This document shows, one piece after another, positions 1-5,044 of a stretch of 5,044 bases of DNA. The notes under the pieces were generated by a model that did no database searches, was not told the DNA's origin, and saw nothing but the letters and a program-made list of their open reading frames with translations. Position 1 is the stretch's first letter, and each line of letters begins with the position of its first letter. Source of the stretch: an uncultured Bacilli bacterium (GTDB lineage Bacteria; Bacillota_I; Bacilli_A; RF39; UBA660); assembly GCA_944363745.1 (NCBI GenBank), contig CALVVD010000073.1, forward strand, positions 1 through 5,044, written 5' to 3'. Both the position numbers and the translations under genes were made by a program.

Positions 1-1649
1 TAAAAACAACTACCTCCAATAAATTCTCTAATTATAGAATCATCTGGAATACTTTCACTTGGTATAGGTAAAATAAGTCTCAATACATTAAGTAATCTTT
101 TCGCTTCTTCATAATAAGTTGAATCTTCATCAACAGAGTAAAGTAAAGGCTCAACATAAGTCTTTAATACACCTAATTCATATATTAAAGCTGTATTAAT
201 AGTAACATCCGCTTCATCTTGATATGGAAAAATATATTTTTCTTCTCCACTTCTAACATTATTCCAAACACTTAAAGTATCAACAACATTATATCCTCTG
301 GTTCTATTATCTCTAATAATTCTTCTTAAAAGTCTATTATCTGTAGTAGGAAAACGATTATGATAATCTATATTAAGTTCTGTCAAAGCAGACAAATATA
401 TCTTAAACTTATTTTTAGCAGGTATTTCTTTTAAAACTTTAGGATTAAGTGCGTGTATTCCTTCTATTAATAGAACATCATCTTTATCAAGTTTTAACTC
501 TTTAATAAACTCTTTATTACCAGATTTAAAATCATAAATAGGTGCCATTACTTCTTTACCTTTTAATAAATCATTTATTTGTCTAGTAAGTAAAGCATTA
601 TCAACCGCTTCAAAACATTCATAATCTTTCTCTCCCTTTTCATTCAAAGGAGTATCCTTTCTTTCCACAAAATAATCATCCATACTAATCATCTTAGGAT
701 TAATACCAAAACTCTTTAAATACATACATAATTTAGTAGTAGTTGTAGTCTTTCCACTAGAAGAAGGACCTGCTAACAAAATTATTTTCTTATCTTTTTT
801 ATTCTCAACTATTTTCTTAGCAACTTCTAAAAGTCTATTACTTTGTAAAGTCTCATCTATTCTTATTAAATCAGCAATCTTACCACGACTAACTACATCA
901 TTTAAATCTGCAATAGTCTCTATCTTCATTAACTTAGTAAAGTCTCTACATTCTTTAAAGACCTTAAACATATTAGGATGATGAGTATAAGGCTTAATTT
1001 GATTATTAGAATATGCTGTTGGAAATTGTAATACAAACCCATTATCATTTAAGTAAGTTAATTTAAACTCTTTCAAACTACCTGTAGAAGGAGGCATTTG
1101 ATGATAAAAATAATTATAATAATTACCTAATCTATAAAGTGTAATAAAAGTATTAGTATTATATTTCATAATTCTAGCTTTCGCTAAATCATTAATACTC
1201 TCAAAATAATGAATAGCAGATATTCTTTCTACACTAACTTTAGTAATAGCCATATCCATTTCTACTAGTTTTAACATCTTTTTAGCAATAGATTTAAGTA
1301 TAGTCTCTGTAAGAGGAAAACTAGTTTCTATATATATTCCTTTATCTAAAGAATGCATCACTTTTATTGAAGCATCAAGACCAAACATTTCTTTAACTGC
1401 CACTACTAAAAGAAAAGTAAGCCCTGCTATATGAGCTCTATTACCTATTTTAGAATTTAAATCATAAAAAGTTATGCCACAAGGATCATTAATTACATAA
1501 TTTAATTCTCTATAAGTATTATTAACACTAGCAAGAATAATAGGAAAACGATAATCTTTCTGATATTCTTTACTAAGTTGTAATAAAGTTACACCTCTAC
1601 TTACAGTATCTTCTTTACCATTTATTGTTACTTTAACTTCTTCTATCAT
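1..1649 (-). CDS. Nucleoside kinase: ThrRS-like N-terminal domain plus P-loop uridine-kinase-like domain (lacks last codon or codons)
   Basis: Reading the minus strand from ATG 1649 gives 549 uninterrupted codons to the window edge. Residues about 5-65 look like a TGS domain, and 66-90 (SKIGNRAHIAGL...) resemble the next part of threonyl-tRNA synthetase. Residues about 288-500 are a cytosolic kinase fold: Walker A GPSSSGKT at 294-301, SMDDYF at 322-327, a strand ending LLIEGIHALNP near 393-403, and an Arg-rich lid RLLRRIIRDNRTRGYN at 439-454. This order is known from a roughly 550-residue Bacillota family annotated as nucleoside or uridine kinase, which would phosphorylate a nucleoside from a triphosphate in salvage; the exact substrate cannot be read here. 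The end REFIGGSCF matches the usual family C-terminus, so only one or a few residues are missing (the next codon begins TA). The start is set by AAGAGGGTG at 1656-1664, six bases upstream. The gene is divergent from clpP. Confidence 0.9.
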   Translation of the reverse strand, partial: MIEEVKVTINGKEDTVSRGVTLLQLSKEYQKDYRFPIILASVNNTYRELNYVINDPCGITFYDLNSKIGNRAHIAGLTFLLVVAVKEMFGLDASIKVMHSLDKGIYIETSFPLTETILKSIAKKMLKLVEMDMAITKVSVERISAIHYFESINDLAKARIMKYNTNTFITLYRLGNYYNYFYHQMPPSTGSLKEFKLTYLNDNGFVLQFPTAYSNNQIKPYTHHPNMFKVFKECRDFTKLMKIETIADLNDVVSRGKIADLIRIDETLQSNRLLEVAKKIVENKKDKKIILLAGPSSSGKTTTTTKLCMYLKSFGINPKMISMDDYFVERKDTPLNEKGEKDYECFEAVDNALLTRQINDLLKGKEVMAPIYDFKSGNKEFIKELKLDKDDVLLIEGIHALNPKVLKEIPAKNKFKIYLSALTELNIDYHNRFPTTDNRLLRRIIRDNRTRGYNVVDTLSVWNNVRSGEEKYIFPYQDEADVTINTALIYELGVLKTYVEPLLYSVDEDSTYYEEAKRLLNVLRLILPIPSESIPDDSIIREFIGGSCF

Positions 1650-1676
1650 CTTAAGCACCCTCTTATTCTATAAATG

Positions 1677-1705
1677 ATTATATCAAAACTAACACATCTT
1701 GTCTA
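1677..1705 (-). promoter_or_regulatory. Sigma-A-type promoter of the nucleoside kinase gene
   Basis: On the minus strand, TAGACA (1705-1700, five of six bases match TTGACA) is followed after 17 bases by a perfect TATAAT (1682-1677). A TG one base before the -10 makes it an extended -10. Transcription would start near 1670, leaving a short leader of about 20 bases that contains the ribosome binding site. The first copy of the CACATCTTGT repeat (1693-1702) overlaps the -35 and spacer, so a protein bound there could block this promoter. Confidence 0.75.
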
Positions 1706-1725
1706 ATAATTTTGCCACATCTTGT
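1693..1725. repeat. Direct repeat CACATCTTGT x2, candidate operator between kinase and clpP
   Basis: The identical 10-mer CACATCTTGT occurs at 1693-1702 and 1716-1725, 23 bases start to start, or about two helical turns. Each copy contains a small dyad ACA-N3-TGT. The first copy overlaps the -35 of the minus-strand kinase promoter; the second lies just upstream of the TATAAT that probably serves clpP. It does not match the CtsR heptad (GGTCAAA) or the HrcA/CIRCE inverted repeat as I know them. An operator role is inference from position and exact repetition. Confidence 0.45.
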
Positions 1726-1729
1726 AAGG

Positions 1730-1735
1730 TATAAT
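1730..1735 (+). promoter_or_regulatory. Probable -10 element of the clpP promoter
   Basis: A perfect TATAAT lies 38 bases upstream of the chosen clpP ATG. No good -35 lies 16-18 bases upstream (the hexamer with a 17-base spacer is TAATTT). TTGCCA at 1712-1717 is only 12 bases away, though it would sit 17 bases from a weaker -10, TTTAAA, at 1735-1740. A weak -35 next to a repeated motif would suit an activated or regulated promoter, but this is inference. Confidence 0.5.
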
Positions 1736-1773
1736 TTAAACTTTATTTGGATATAGTAGAATTAGGTGATAAT

Positions 1774-2343
1774 ATGAACTTAATACCAATGATTGTTGAT
1801 AAAGAAATAAATGGTGAAAGAAGTTATGATATTTTTTCTAAATTATTAAAGAATAGAATAATAATATTAAGTGGTACTATTAATGATGAATCTGCAAATA
1901 CTGTAGTAGCAGAACTCTTATATTTAGATTCCCTTAATCACGAAGACATATCGCTTTATATTAATTCTCCTGGAGGATCTGTAACAGCAGGTTTCGCTAT
2001 CTATGATACTATGAATTTAATTAAAAGTGATGTATCTACTATCTGTATGGGACTATCTGCTTCCATGGCTGCCTTTCTATTATCTAGTGGTAAAAAAGGT
2101 AAAAGATATGCTTTAAAAAACAGTGAAGTAATGATTCATCAACCATTAGGAGGTGCAGAAGGTCAAGCAACAGAAATAAAGATAGCCGCCGAACATATTT
2201 TAAAAACTAAAAAAAAGCTAAACAAAATACTAGCTTTAAATACTAATCAGAAATTAGAAAAAATTGAAGAAGATACAGAAAGAGATTATTTTTTAGAAGC
2301 AAATGAAGCTAAAGTATATGGACTAATAGATAAAGTACTTTAA
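1774..2343 (+). CDS. clpP: ATP-dependent Clp protease proteolytic subunit ClpP
   Basis: This is a 189-residue ClpP, near the normal length of the family. ClpP forms a cytosolic double-heptamer serine protease that degrades unfolded or tagged proteins fed to it by a Clp ATPase such as ClpX or ClpC. The catalytic Ser97 is in GLSASMAA, His122 in MIHQP and Asp171 in [11 protein letters not shown], so the triad is intact. Other hallmarks are [19 protein letters not shown] at 62-80 and the closing [11 protein letters not shown] 1774 is chosen over an in-frame TTG at 1747 because AGGTGAT (1764-1770) is correctly spaced and the protein then has a typical N-terminus. No Clp ATPase lies in the window. 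The last codons overlap the convergent DUF3006-like gene by 4 bp and form the left arm of a terminator. Confidence 0.97.
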   Translation: MNLIPMIVDKEINGERSYDIFSKLLKNRIIILSGTINDESANTVVAELLYLDSLNHEDISLYINSPGGSVTAGFAIYDTMNLIKSDVSTICMGLSASMAAFLLSSGKKGKRYALKNSEVMIHQPLGGAEGQATEIKIAAEHILKTKKKLNKILALNTNQKLEKIEEDTERDYFLEANEAKVYGLIDKVL

Positions 2344-2373
2344 TCTACAAACACTTTATCCATTAGTTTTTTT
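2323..2373 (+). terminator. Intrinsic terminator of clpP embedded in two convergent coding sequences
   Basis: Arms at 2323-2336 (CTAATAGATAAAGT) and 2353-2366 (ACTTTATCCATTAG) pair over 14 positions with one A-C mismatch at 2328/2361, around a 16-base loop. Seven T residues follow at once (2367-2373), and the sequence stays T-rich beyond. The left arm is the end of clpP; the right arm and T-tract are the antisense of the DUF3006-like gene's 3' end. On the minus strand no U-tract follows the hairpin, so it should stop only clpP transcription. Confidence 0.8.
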
Positions 2374-2558
2374 ATTTTCTTTTTTCTTTGTTTAGTTTTC
2401 TTCTTATTAACAAAGACTTCTTTAGTATCACTATCAATCTCTAAGACATCACCCTCTTTAACAGAAGGAAGTTTATCTATTCGATAAGTCATAACCCTAC
2501 CTTTATCAAGTTCAACTACTACTAAATTATTCTCTATTCTATCAACAATTACTTCCAT
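2340..2558 (-). CDS. Small DUF3006-like protein with a lysine-rich tail
   Basis: The product from ATG 2558 is 72 residues. [20 protein letters not shown] followed by a short loop and [12 protein letters not shown] (about 30-41) is the pattern of the DUF3006 family: small, beta-rich, cytosolic Bacillota proteins of unknown function that begin with a DRxE-like motif and end the core with a GDVL/V motif. Residues 52-64 are mostly Lys/Arg ([13 protein letters not shown]), suggesting contact with nucleic acid or another acidic partner; that is inference. The family-like N-terminus favours ATG 2558, but the strong ribosome binding site is about 32 bases too far upstream, so the true start is uncertain (possibly an ATA codon at 2582-2580). 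The stop overlaps the clpP stop tail to tail through TTAA. Confidence 0.7.
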   Translation of the reverse strand: MEVIVDRIENNLVVVELDKGRVMTYRIDKLPSVKEGDVLEIDSDTKEVFVNKKKTKQRKKKIKKLMDKVFVD

Positions 2559-2605
2559 AGGTTTAACACATTCACTAAATATAAAAAGCACCTCCTCTCA
2601 CACAT
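2549..2605 (-). other. Possible 18-codon leader ORF overlapping the start of the DUF3006-like gene
   Basis: ATG 2605 opens an 18-codon frame that ends in TAA at 2551-2549, so it overlaps the ATG at 2558 by 10 bases. It runs through the strong AGGAGGTG. Only a weak purine stretch (AGAAAGAGA) precedes its ATG. It could deliver ribosomes to ATG 2558 by termination-reinitiation, which would explain the missing local ribosome binding site. It may equally be chance. Confidence 0.2.
2589..2597 (-). promoter_or_regulatory. Strong Shine-Dalgarno with no canonical start at the right distance
   Basis: The minus strand carries GAGGAGGTG here, an almost perfect anti-16S match. The GTG inside it (2591-2589) cannot be served by it. 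Within 5-10 bases downstream there is no ATG, GTG or TTG; eight bases after AGGAGG comes ATA (2582-2580), in frame with the DUF3006-like protein. This decides how sure one can be of that gene's start. Confidence 0.7.
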
Positions 2606-2624
2606 AATATCTCTTTCTAAAGAC

Positions 2625-2652
2625 ACTATAGCAGAAAAGAAATGCTTTGCAA
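2625..2652 (-). promoter_or_regulatory. Sigma-A-type promoter of the DUF3006-like gene
   Basis: TTGCAA (2652-2647) is followed after 16 bases by TATAGT (2630-2625), with TG one base before the -10. Transcription would start near 2618, giving a leader of about 60 bases to ATG 2558 that contains the strong Shine-Dalgarno. Confidence 0.65.
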
Positions 2653-2832
2653 AATTAAGGTTTTTCTGAATTCAAGAAATTTTTATTAACAATTTTCAAA
2701 ATTCCCTAGGAGAAAATACAATATCTAAGCCTAAATTCATCCAAATATTTAAAATTACAACTTTTTTCATTTTTTAGCACATAAAGTCCAATTATCTTCA
2801 AGTATTAACTTTTCCTACTTACAATAAAACTG
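2653..2832. other. Divergent intergenic region with short dyads
   Basis: No gene is seen here. There are three small symmetric sites: TTTCT-GAATTC-A-AGAAA (2663-2679), AATTTT-C-AAAATT (2691-2703) and CCTAGG at about 2705-2710. They lie upstream of both flanking genes and are candidate binding sites for the neighbouring HTH regulator, but short palindromes are expected in AT-rich DNA. For the plus strand the best -10 is TACAAT at 2820-2825 with only a poor -35; it would place the transcript start almost on GTG 2833. Confidence 0.3.
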
Positions 2833-3294
2833 GTGATAAAAGCGGTAGAAAATGGAAACAGAATGGCTATATTACGCCATAATAATGGTTTATTGCAAAA
2901 AGATATTGCAAAAATTTTAAATGTAAAAGAAAATACTTATTCTAAATGGGAAAAATGCTCTAATGATATACCTTTAGAAAAGATTAATATACTAGCTAAT
3001 TATTATGATGTTAACTTAGATTATTTATTAGGTATATCTAACAAGATAGAACATAGTGAAAAGTTAAAGATTGATTATAAAAAGATATGTGAAAGGCTAT
3101 TAGAACTAAGAAAAGAAAATCACTTAACGCAAGCCAAATTAAGTGATAAAATAGGTTTCTTTCAAACAACCTATTCTAGTTTTGAAACAGGTGTAAGGCG
3201 CCCTACTGCACACAAATTACTATATATAGTAAACTTTTATAATGCTTCAATGGACTACGTTGTAGGTAGAACTGATAAAAAAGAAAATATATAA
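2833..3294 (+). CDS. Regulator with two tandem Cro/CI-type helix-turn-helix domains
   Basis: The product is 153 residues. Residues about 9-68 (NRMAILRHNNGLLQKDIA ... YYDVNLDYLLGIS) and 87-146 (ERLLELRKENHLTQAKLS ... FYNASMDYVVGRT) are two copies of the HTH_3/XRE fold that align without gaps over about 60 positions with roughly 16 identities. The shared residues include LR, Q, TYS, the E after the recognition helix and DY-G at the end. A charged linker (about 69-86) joins them. There is no other domain, membrane segment or ligand-sensing module. Such proteins bind DNA and usually repress; the target is unknown, but the divergent DUF3006-like gene or its own promoter is the simplest guess. The start is uncertain: GTG 2833 has no Shine-Dalgarno upstream, and ATG 2863 (residue 11) would trim the first helix slightly. 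The gene is isolated and looks accessory. Confidence 0.85.
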   Translation: MIKAVENGNRMAILRHNNGLLQKDIAKILNVKENTYSKWEKCSNDIPLEKINILANYYDVNLDYLLGISNKIEHSEKLKIDYKKICERLLELRKENHLTQAKLSDKIGFFQTTYSSFETGVRRPTAHKLLYIVNFYNASMDYVVGRTDKKENI

Positions 3295-3309
3295 AAGTAT
3301 TTACCTTAA

Positions 3310-3420
3310 TTAATTTTTCAAGCATCCTACAGGAATAACATAAACATCATCATCACGTTTATAAGCATAATTACCAGTTGCAGTTAATACCATCATGAAT
3401 GATGGTTTTTTCAATGTTTT
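3310..3420 (-). pseudogene. C-terminal remnant of a larger protein, possibly a COG1373-type AAA ATPase
   Basis: The minus strand reads a 32-residue tail, KPSFMMVLTATGNYAYKRDD to VYVIPVGCLKN, then TAA at 3312-3310. It has the composition and pattern of a real protein end. I associate it, from memory and with limited confidence, with the end of ATP-binding proteins of the AAA/DUF4143 type. Upstream the frame runs into the 23-bp repeats and stops at 3465-3463; no start, ribosome binding site, P-loop or other domain is present, so the rest of the gene has been deleted. The remnant is convergent with the HTH gene, its stop lying 16 bases past that gene's stop. Confidence 0.5.
3389..3411 (+). terminator. 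Intrinsic terminator downstream of the HTH gene
   Basis: ACCATC (3389-3394) and GATGGT (3401-3406) form a 6-bp stem, extendable by AT/AT inside the loop, followed directly by T residues to 3411. It lies about 95 bases after the HTH stop codon. On the minus strand the hairpin is not followed by a T-tract. It falls inside the ATPase-like remnant, so it may be a chance structure that now serves the HTH gene. Confidence 0.6.
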
Positions 3421-3421
3421 T

Positions 3422-3486
3422 CGGTAATTTGTAGACTTTTTATTCGGCAATTTGTGAGCTTTTTATTCGGTAATTTGTAGTTTTTA
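3422..3486. repeat. Tandem 23-bp repeat, about 2.8 copies
   Basis: Units begin at 3422, 3445 and 3468, each starting CGG(T/C)AATTTGT. The first two are full length and differ at four positions; the third is shortened after CGGTAATTTGTAG and ends in TTTTTA. The period is exactly 23 bases with no unique spacer, so this is not a CRISPR array. The tract sits between the protein remnant and the end of whiA. Confidence 0.85.
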
Positions 3487-3496
3487 AGGTTACTAT

Positions 3497-4408
3497 TTAA
3501 TTATCTAAAAACTTAAGTGCTAACTCTTTAATCTTCCTAAATCTATGATTAAGTCCTGACTTAGTGATTTTTTTACCAGTCTCTAAACTGATAATCTCAC
3601 TTAATTCTTTTAATGAAGCCTCTTGATATTTCTTACGATATTCTAAAGCTTCTTTAGTCTTATCATCAAGTAATTCAACTCCCATATTATCTTCAAGTAT
3701 CTTAATATAGTTTAATTGTTCCATCGCTGTTTGCAAAACTTTATCCATATTAGCTTGTTCACAATTATTAAGACGATTAGTTTTATTTTTAGCATCCCTA
3801 TAAACTCTTATTTCTTCATAGTAAAGCACTGCTTTACTACAACCAATTATTTTTAAAAAATCACTTATCTTATCAGCTTCTTTAATATATATCATAAATC
3901 CTTTATCACGACTTAATAATTTAGCATTTAGTGAATAAGTATTAAGAAGTTTCTGAACAAAAACTGCTTCTTCGCTTCTTTCTATTAAAAACTCCAAATG
4001 ATATCTACTAGTCTTAGGATCATTAATACTACCACTACTTAAAAAAGCTCCTCTTAAATAGCCTCTAACCTCATCATCAGACTCTACTAAATAACTAGGA
4101 ACAACTTCACTATCAATACAAAAAGTTTCTTTAATAAAGTCATCTCCAAAGGCAATAACTAAAGCTTTAAGTTTATTTTTACTAAAATTATTATTATCTA
4201 AAAGCTCTTCACTATAAGATATCTCTTCATAACTATCTAGTAACTCTTTTAAAAAGGTTATAACTACATCATTCTCACTACTAATAGTAATAGAATCTTT
4301 AATTATTTGATAATTATTACGAAAAAAACCCGAGATTAAAGCTATTTTCGCAGTCTCAGTTAATTTTAATGTAGTTATTTCATTTTTTACTGTACCAGTA
4401 AAAGACAT
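3497..4408 (-). CDS. whiA: DNA-binding protein WhiA
   Basis: The product is 303 residues, close to the usual WhiA length. It is a two-domain protein: a LAGLIDADG homing-endonuclease-like fold that has lost cleavage activity (GYLRGAFLSSGSINDP at 117-131; NRLNNCEQAN at 211-220) and a C-terminal helix-turn-helix (about 262-298, EASLKELSEII ... KSGLNHRFRKIKELA). In Actinobacteria it controls sporulation septation; in Bacillota it is a nucleoid-associated protein linked to cell division and chromosome segregation. The start is ATG 4408, giving the typical MSFTGTVKNE; a GTG at 4417 lies inside the Shine-Dalgarno AGAGGTGA and is rejected. The yvcK stop (4420-4422) overlaps that Shine-Dalgarno, so the two genes are co-transcribed and probably translationally coupled. 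No crh gene follows, unlike in Bacillus, and no clear terminator is seen. Confidence 0.97.
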   Translation of the reverse strand: MSFTGTVKNEITTLKLTETAKIALISGFFRNNYQIIKDSITISSENDVVITFLKELLDSYEEISYSEELLDNNNFSKNKLKALVIAFGDDFIKETFCIDSEVVPSYLVESDDEVRGYLRGAFLSSGSINDPKTSRYHLEFLIERSEEAVFVQKLLNTYSLNAKLLSRDKGFMIYIKEADKISDFLKIIGCSKAVLYYEEIRVYRDAKNKTNRLNNCEQANMDKVLQTAMEQLNYIKILEDNMGVELLDDKTKEALEYRKKYQEASLKELSEIISLETGKKITKSGLNHRFRKIKELALKFLDN

Positions 4409-4419
4409 AAGTCTCACCT

Positions 4420-5044
4420 CTATTTCATTAAGTAAGAAAATATTAAAGAACTAAGCTTTTGGCTATGATGCTTAAGCGTTCCATCAGCAATAGTTAAAAG
4501 ATCTGCTTCAATAAATTCTGTATCTAACTTAGATAAAACTGGATAATCTATTTTGACTGGATCTTTTCTTTCCTCATTAGAATACCTTAAGGCCATCTCT
4601 TCACTTATTTTAGAATTAGATGCAATAACAGCATCAAGCTTGTGTTTACCTAAATAACTATTTATAAGGTTAACATGATCGCTTACAGTAAAGTCATCAG
4701 TCTCTCCAGGTTGTGTTACAATATTACATAAATACATAATAGGAGAGTCTGTTTTATCTAAACAATCAATAACTTCTTTAGAAATAAGATGAGGAAAAAT
4801 ACTAGTATAAAGACTACCCATACTAAAGATGATTAAGTCTGCTTCCCTAATAGCAGCTTTAACTTCTTCTAACACTTTAGGTTGTTCTTTATAAAAAAGT
4901 TTTTTTACTTTTTTCTCACTCTTAGTAATAGAAGCTTCTCCCTCTATAATATTATCATCCATCTTTTCTGCCTTATGTTTTACATTGGCATCTTCTGTTA
5001 ATGGTAATACTTTATTTTTAATATCTAAAAGAGTACAAAGTTCA
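4420..5044 (-). CDS. yvcK: YvcK/GlmR family protein, N-terminus beyond the window
   Basis: The frame is open from the window edge to TAG at 4422-4420, giving 207 residues, about the C-terminal two thirds of a roughly 320-residue protein. The methionine at 4962 is internal, because the 27 residues before it (LCTLLDIKNKVLPLTEDANV...) continue the family pattern. Diagnostic segments are GSLYTSIFPHLIS (visible residues about 76-88) and CNIVTQPGETDDFTVSDH (about 106-123), part of the UDP-sugar binding region. YvcK/GlmR binds UDP-GlcNAc and, in Bacillus, stimulates GlmS to direct carbon into cell-wall precursors during gluconeogenic growth. Two usual positions differ: the residues before GSLYTS are SM rather than the common GP, and the C-terminal motif is HHSQKL where HDPxKL is usual. 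It is first of the visible yvcK-whiA operon; rapZ commonly lies upstream. Confidence 0.96.
   Translation of the reverse strand, partial: ELCTLLDIKNKVLPLTEDANVKHKAEKMDDNIIEGEASITKSEKKVKKLFYKEQPKVLEEVKAAIREADLIIFSMGSLYTSIFPHLISKEVIDCLDKTDSPIMYLCNIVTQPGETDDFTVSDHVNLINSYLGKHKLDAVIASNSKISEEMALRYSNEERKDPVKIDYPVLSKLDTEFIEADLLTIADGTLKHHSQKLSSLIFSYLMK

Noticed and set aside
1712..1735. TTGCCA (1712-1717) as the -35 for TATAAT at 1730
   Set aside because: The spacer would be 12 bases, too short for a sigma-A promoter.
1747..1773. TTG at 1747 as the clpP start
   Set aside because: It has no Shine-Dalgarno, and the extension contains the ribosome binding site for ATG 1774, which gives a normal ClpP N-terminus.
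3422..3486. CRISPR array
   Set aside because: The 23-bp units are directly adjacent with no spacers, only three copies exist, and no cas gene is present.
3479..3513. Inverted repeat AGTTTTTA/TAAAAACT around the whiA stop as a terminator
   Set aside because: It is an A/T-only type of stem with a long loop and no T-tract after it on the minus strand.
4409..4417. GTG at 4417 as the whiA start
   Set aside because: This GTG is part of the Shine-Dalgarno AGAGGTGA that serves ATG 4408.
4963..5044. ATG 4962 as the true start of yvcK
   Set aside because: The upstream 27 codons are open to the window edge and match the family, so the gene is cut by the window rather than starting at 4962.
1..5044. 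Mollicutes-type code with TGA as tryptophan
   Set aside because: Trp codons are TGG (kinase, HTH protein) and no in-frame TGA interrupts any gene, so nothing in the window supports code 4.

Overview
This is an AT-rich bacterial window that reads with the ordinary code: Trp is TGG, and no in-frame TGA appears in any gene. WhiA, YvcK/GlmR and ClpP occur together, the initiation signals are strongly Shine-Dalgarno-like (AGGTGA, AGGAGGTG), and there is a ThrRS-like nucleoside kinase. This points to a low-GC Bacillota, probably a Bacilli/RF39-like or other uncultured gut lineage. The lineage call is inference from content and composition only.

Layout. Positions 1-1649 (minus) hold a nearly complete nucleoside kinase with an N-terminal TGS/ThrRS-like part and a C-terminal P-loop uridine-kinase-like part. 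Positions 1650-1773 are a compact divergent promoter region with a repeated 10-bp motif. Positions 1774-2343 (plus) encode ClpP with an intact Ser-His-Asp triad. Positions 2340-2558 (minus) encode a small DUF3006-like protein that converges on clpP with a 4-bp overlap; a long intrinsic terminator for clpP is embedded in both 3' ends. Positions 2559-2832 are a second divergent intergenic region, with a good minus-strand promoter and several dyads. Positions 2833-3294 (plus) encode a regulator made of two Cro/CI-type helix-turn-helix domains. Positions 3295-3496 hold a terminator, the apparent C-terminal remnant of a larger lost protein on the minus strand, and three tandem 23-bp repeats. Positions 3497-5044 (minus) hold the conserved pair yvcK-whiA, with yvcK cut by the window edge.

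How the parts relate. yvcK and whiA form the conserved Bacillota envelope-metabolism/cell-division cluster and look translationally coupled, because the yvcK stop overlaps the whiA ribosome binding site. clpP also lies in the broader whiA neighbourhood in many Bacillota. The HTH gene and the repeat/remnant tract between clpP and whiA look like inserted accessory DNA. No complete novel multi-gene system is visible. The parts most worth a second look are the shared operator-like repeat between the kinase and clpP, the mirror-image C-termini of ClpP and the DUF3006 protein, the odd translation start of the latter, and the repeat-plus-remnant scar next to whiA.
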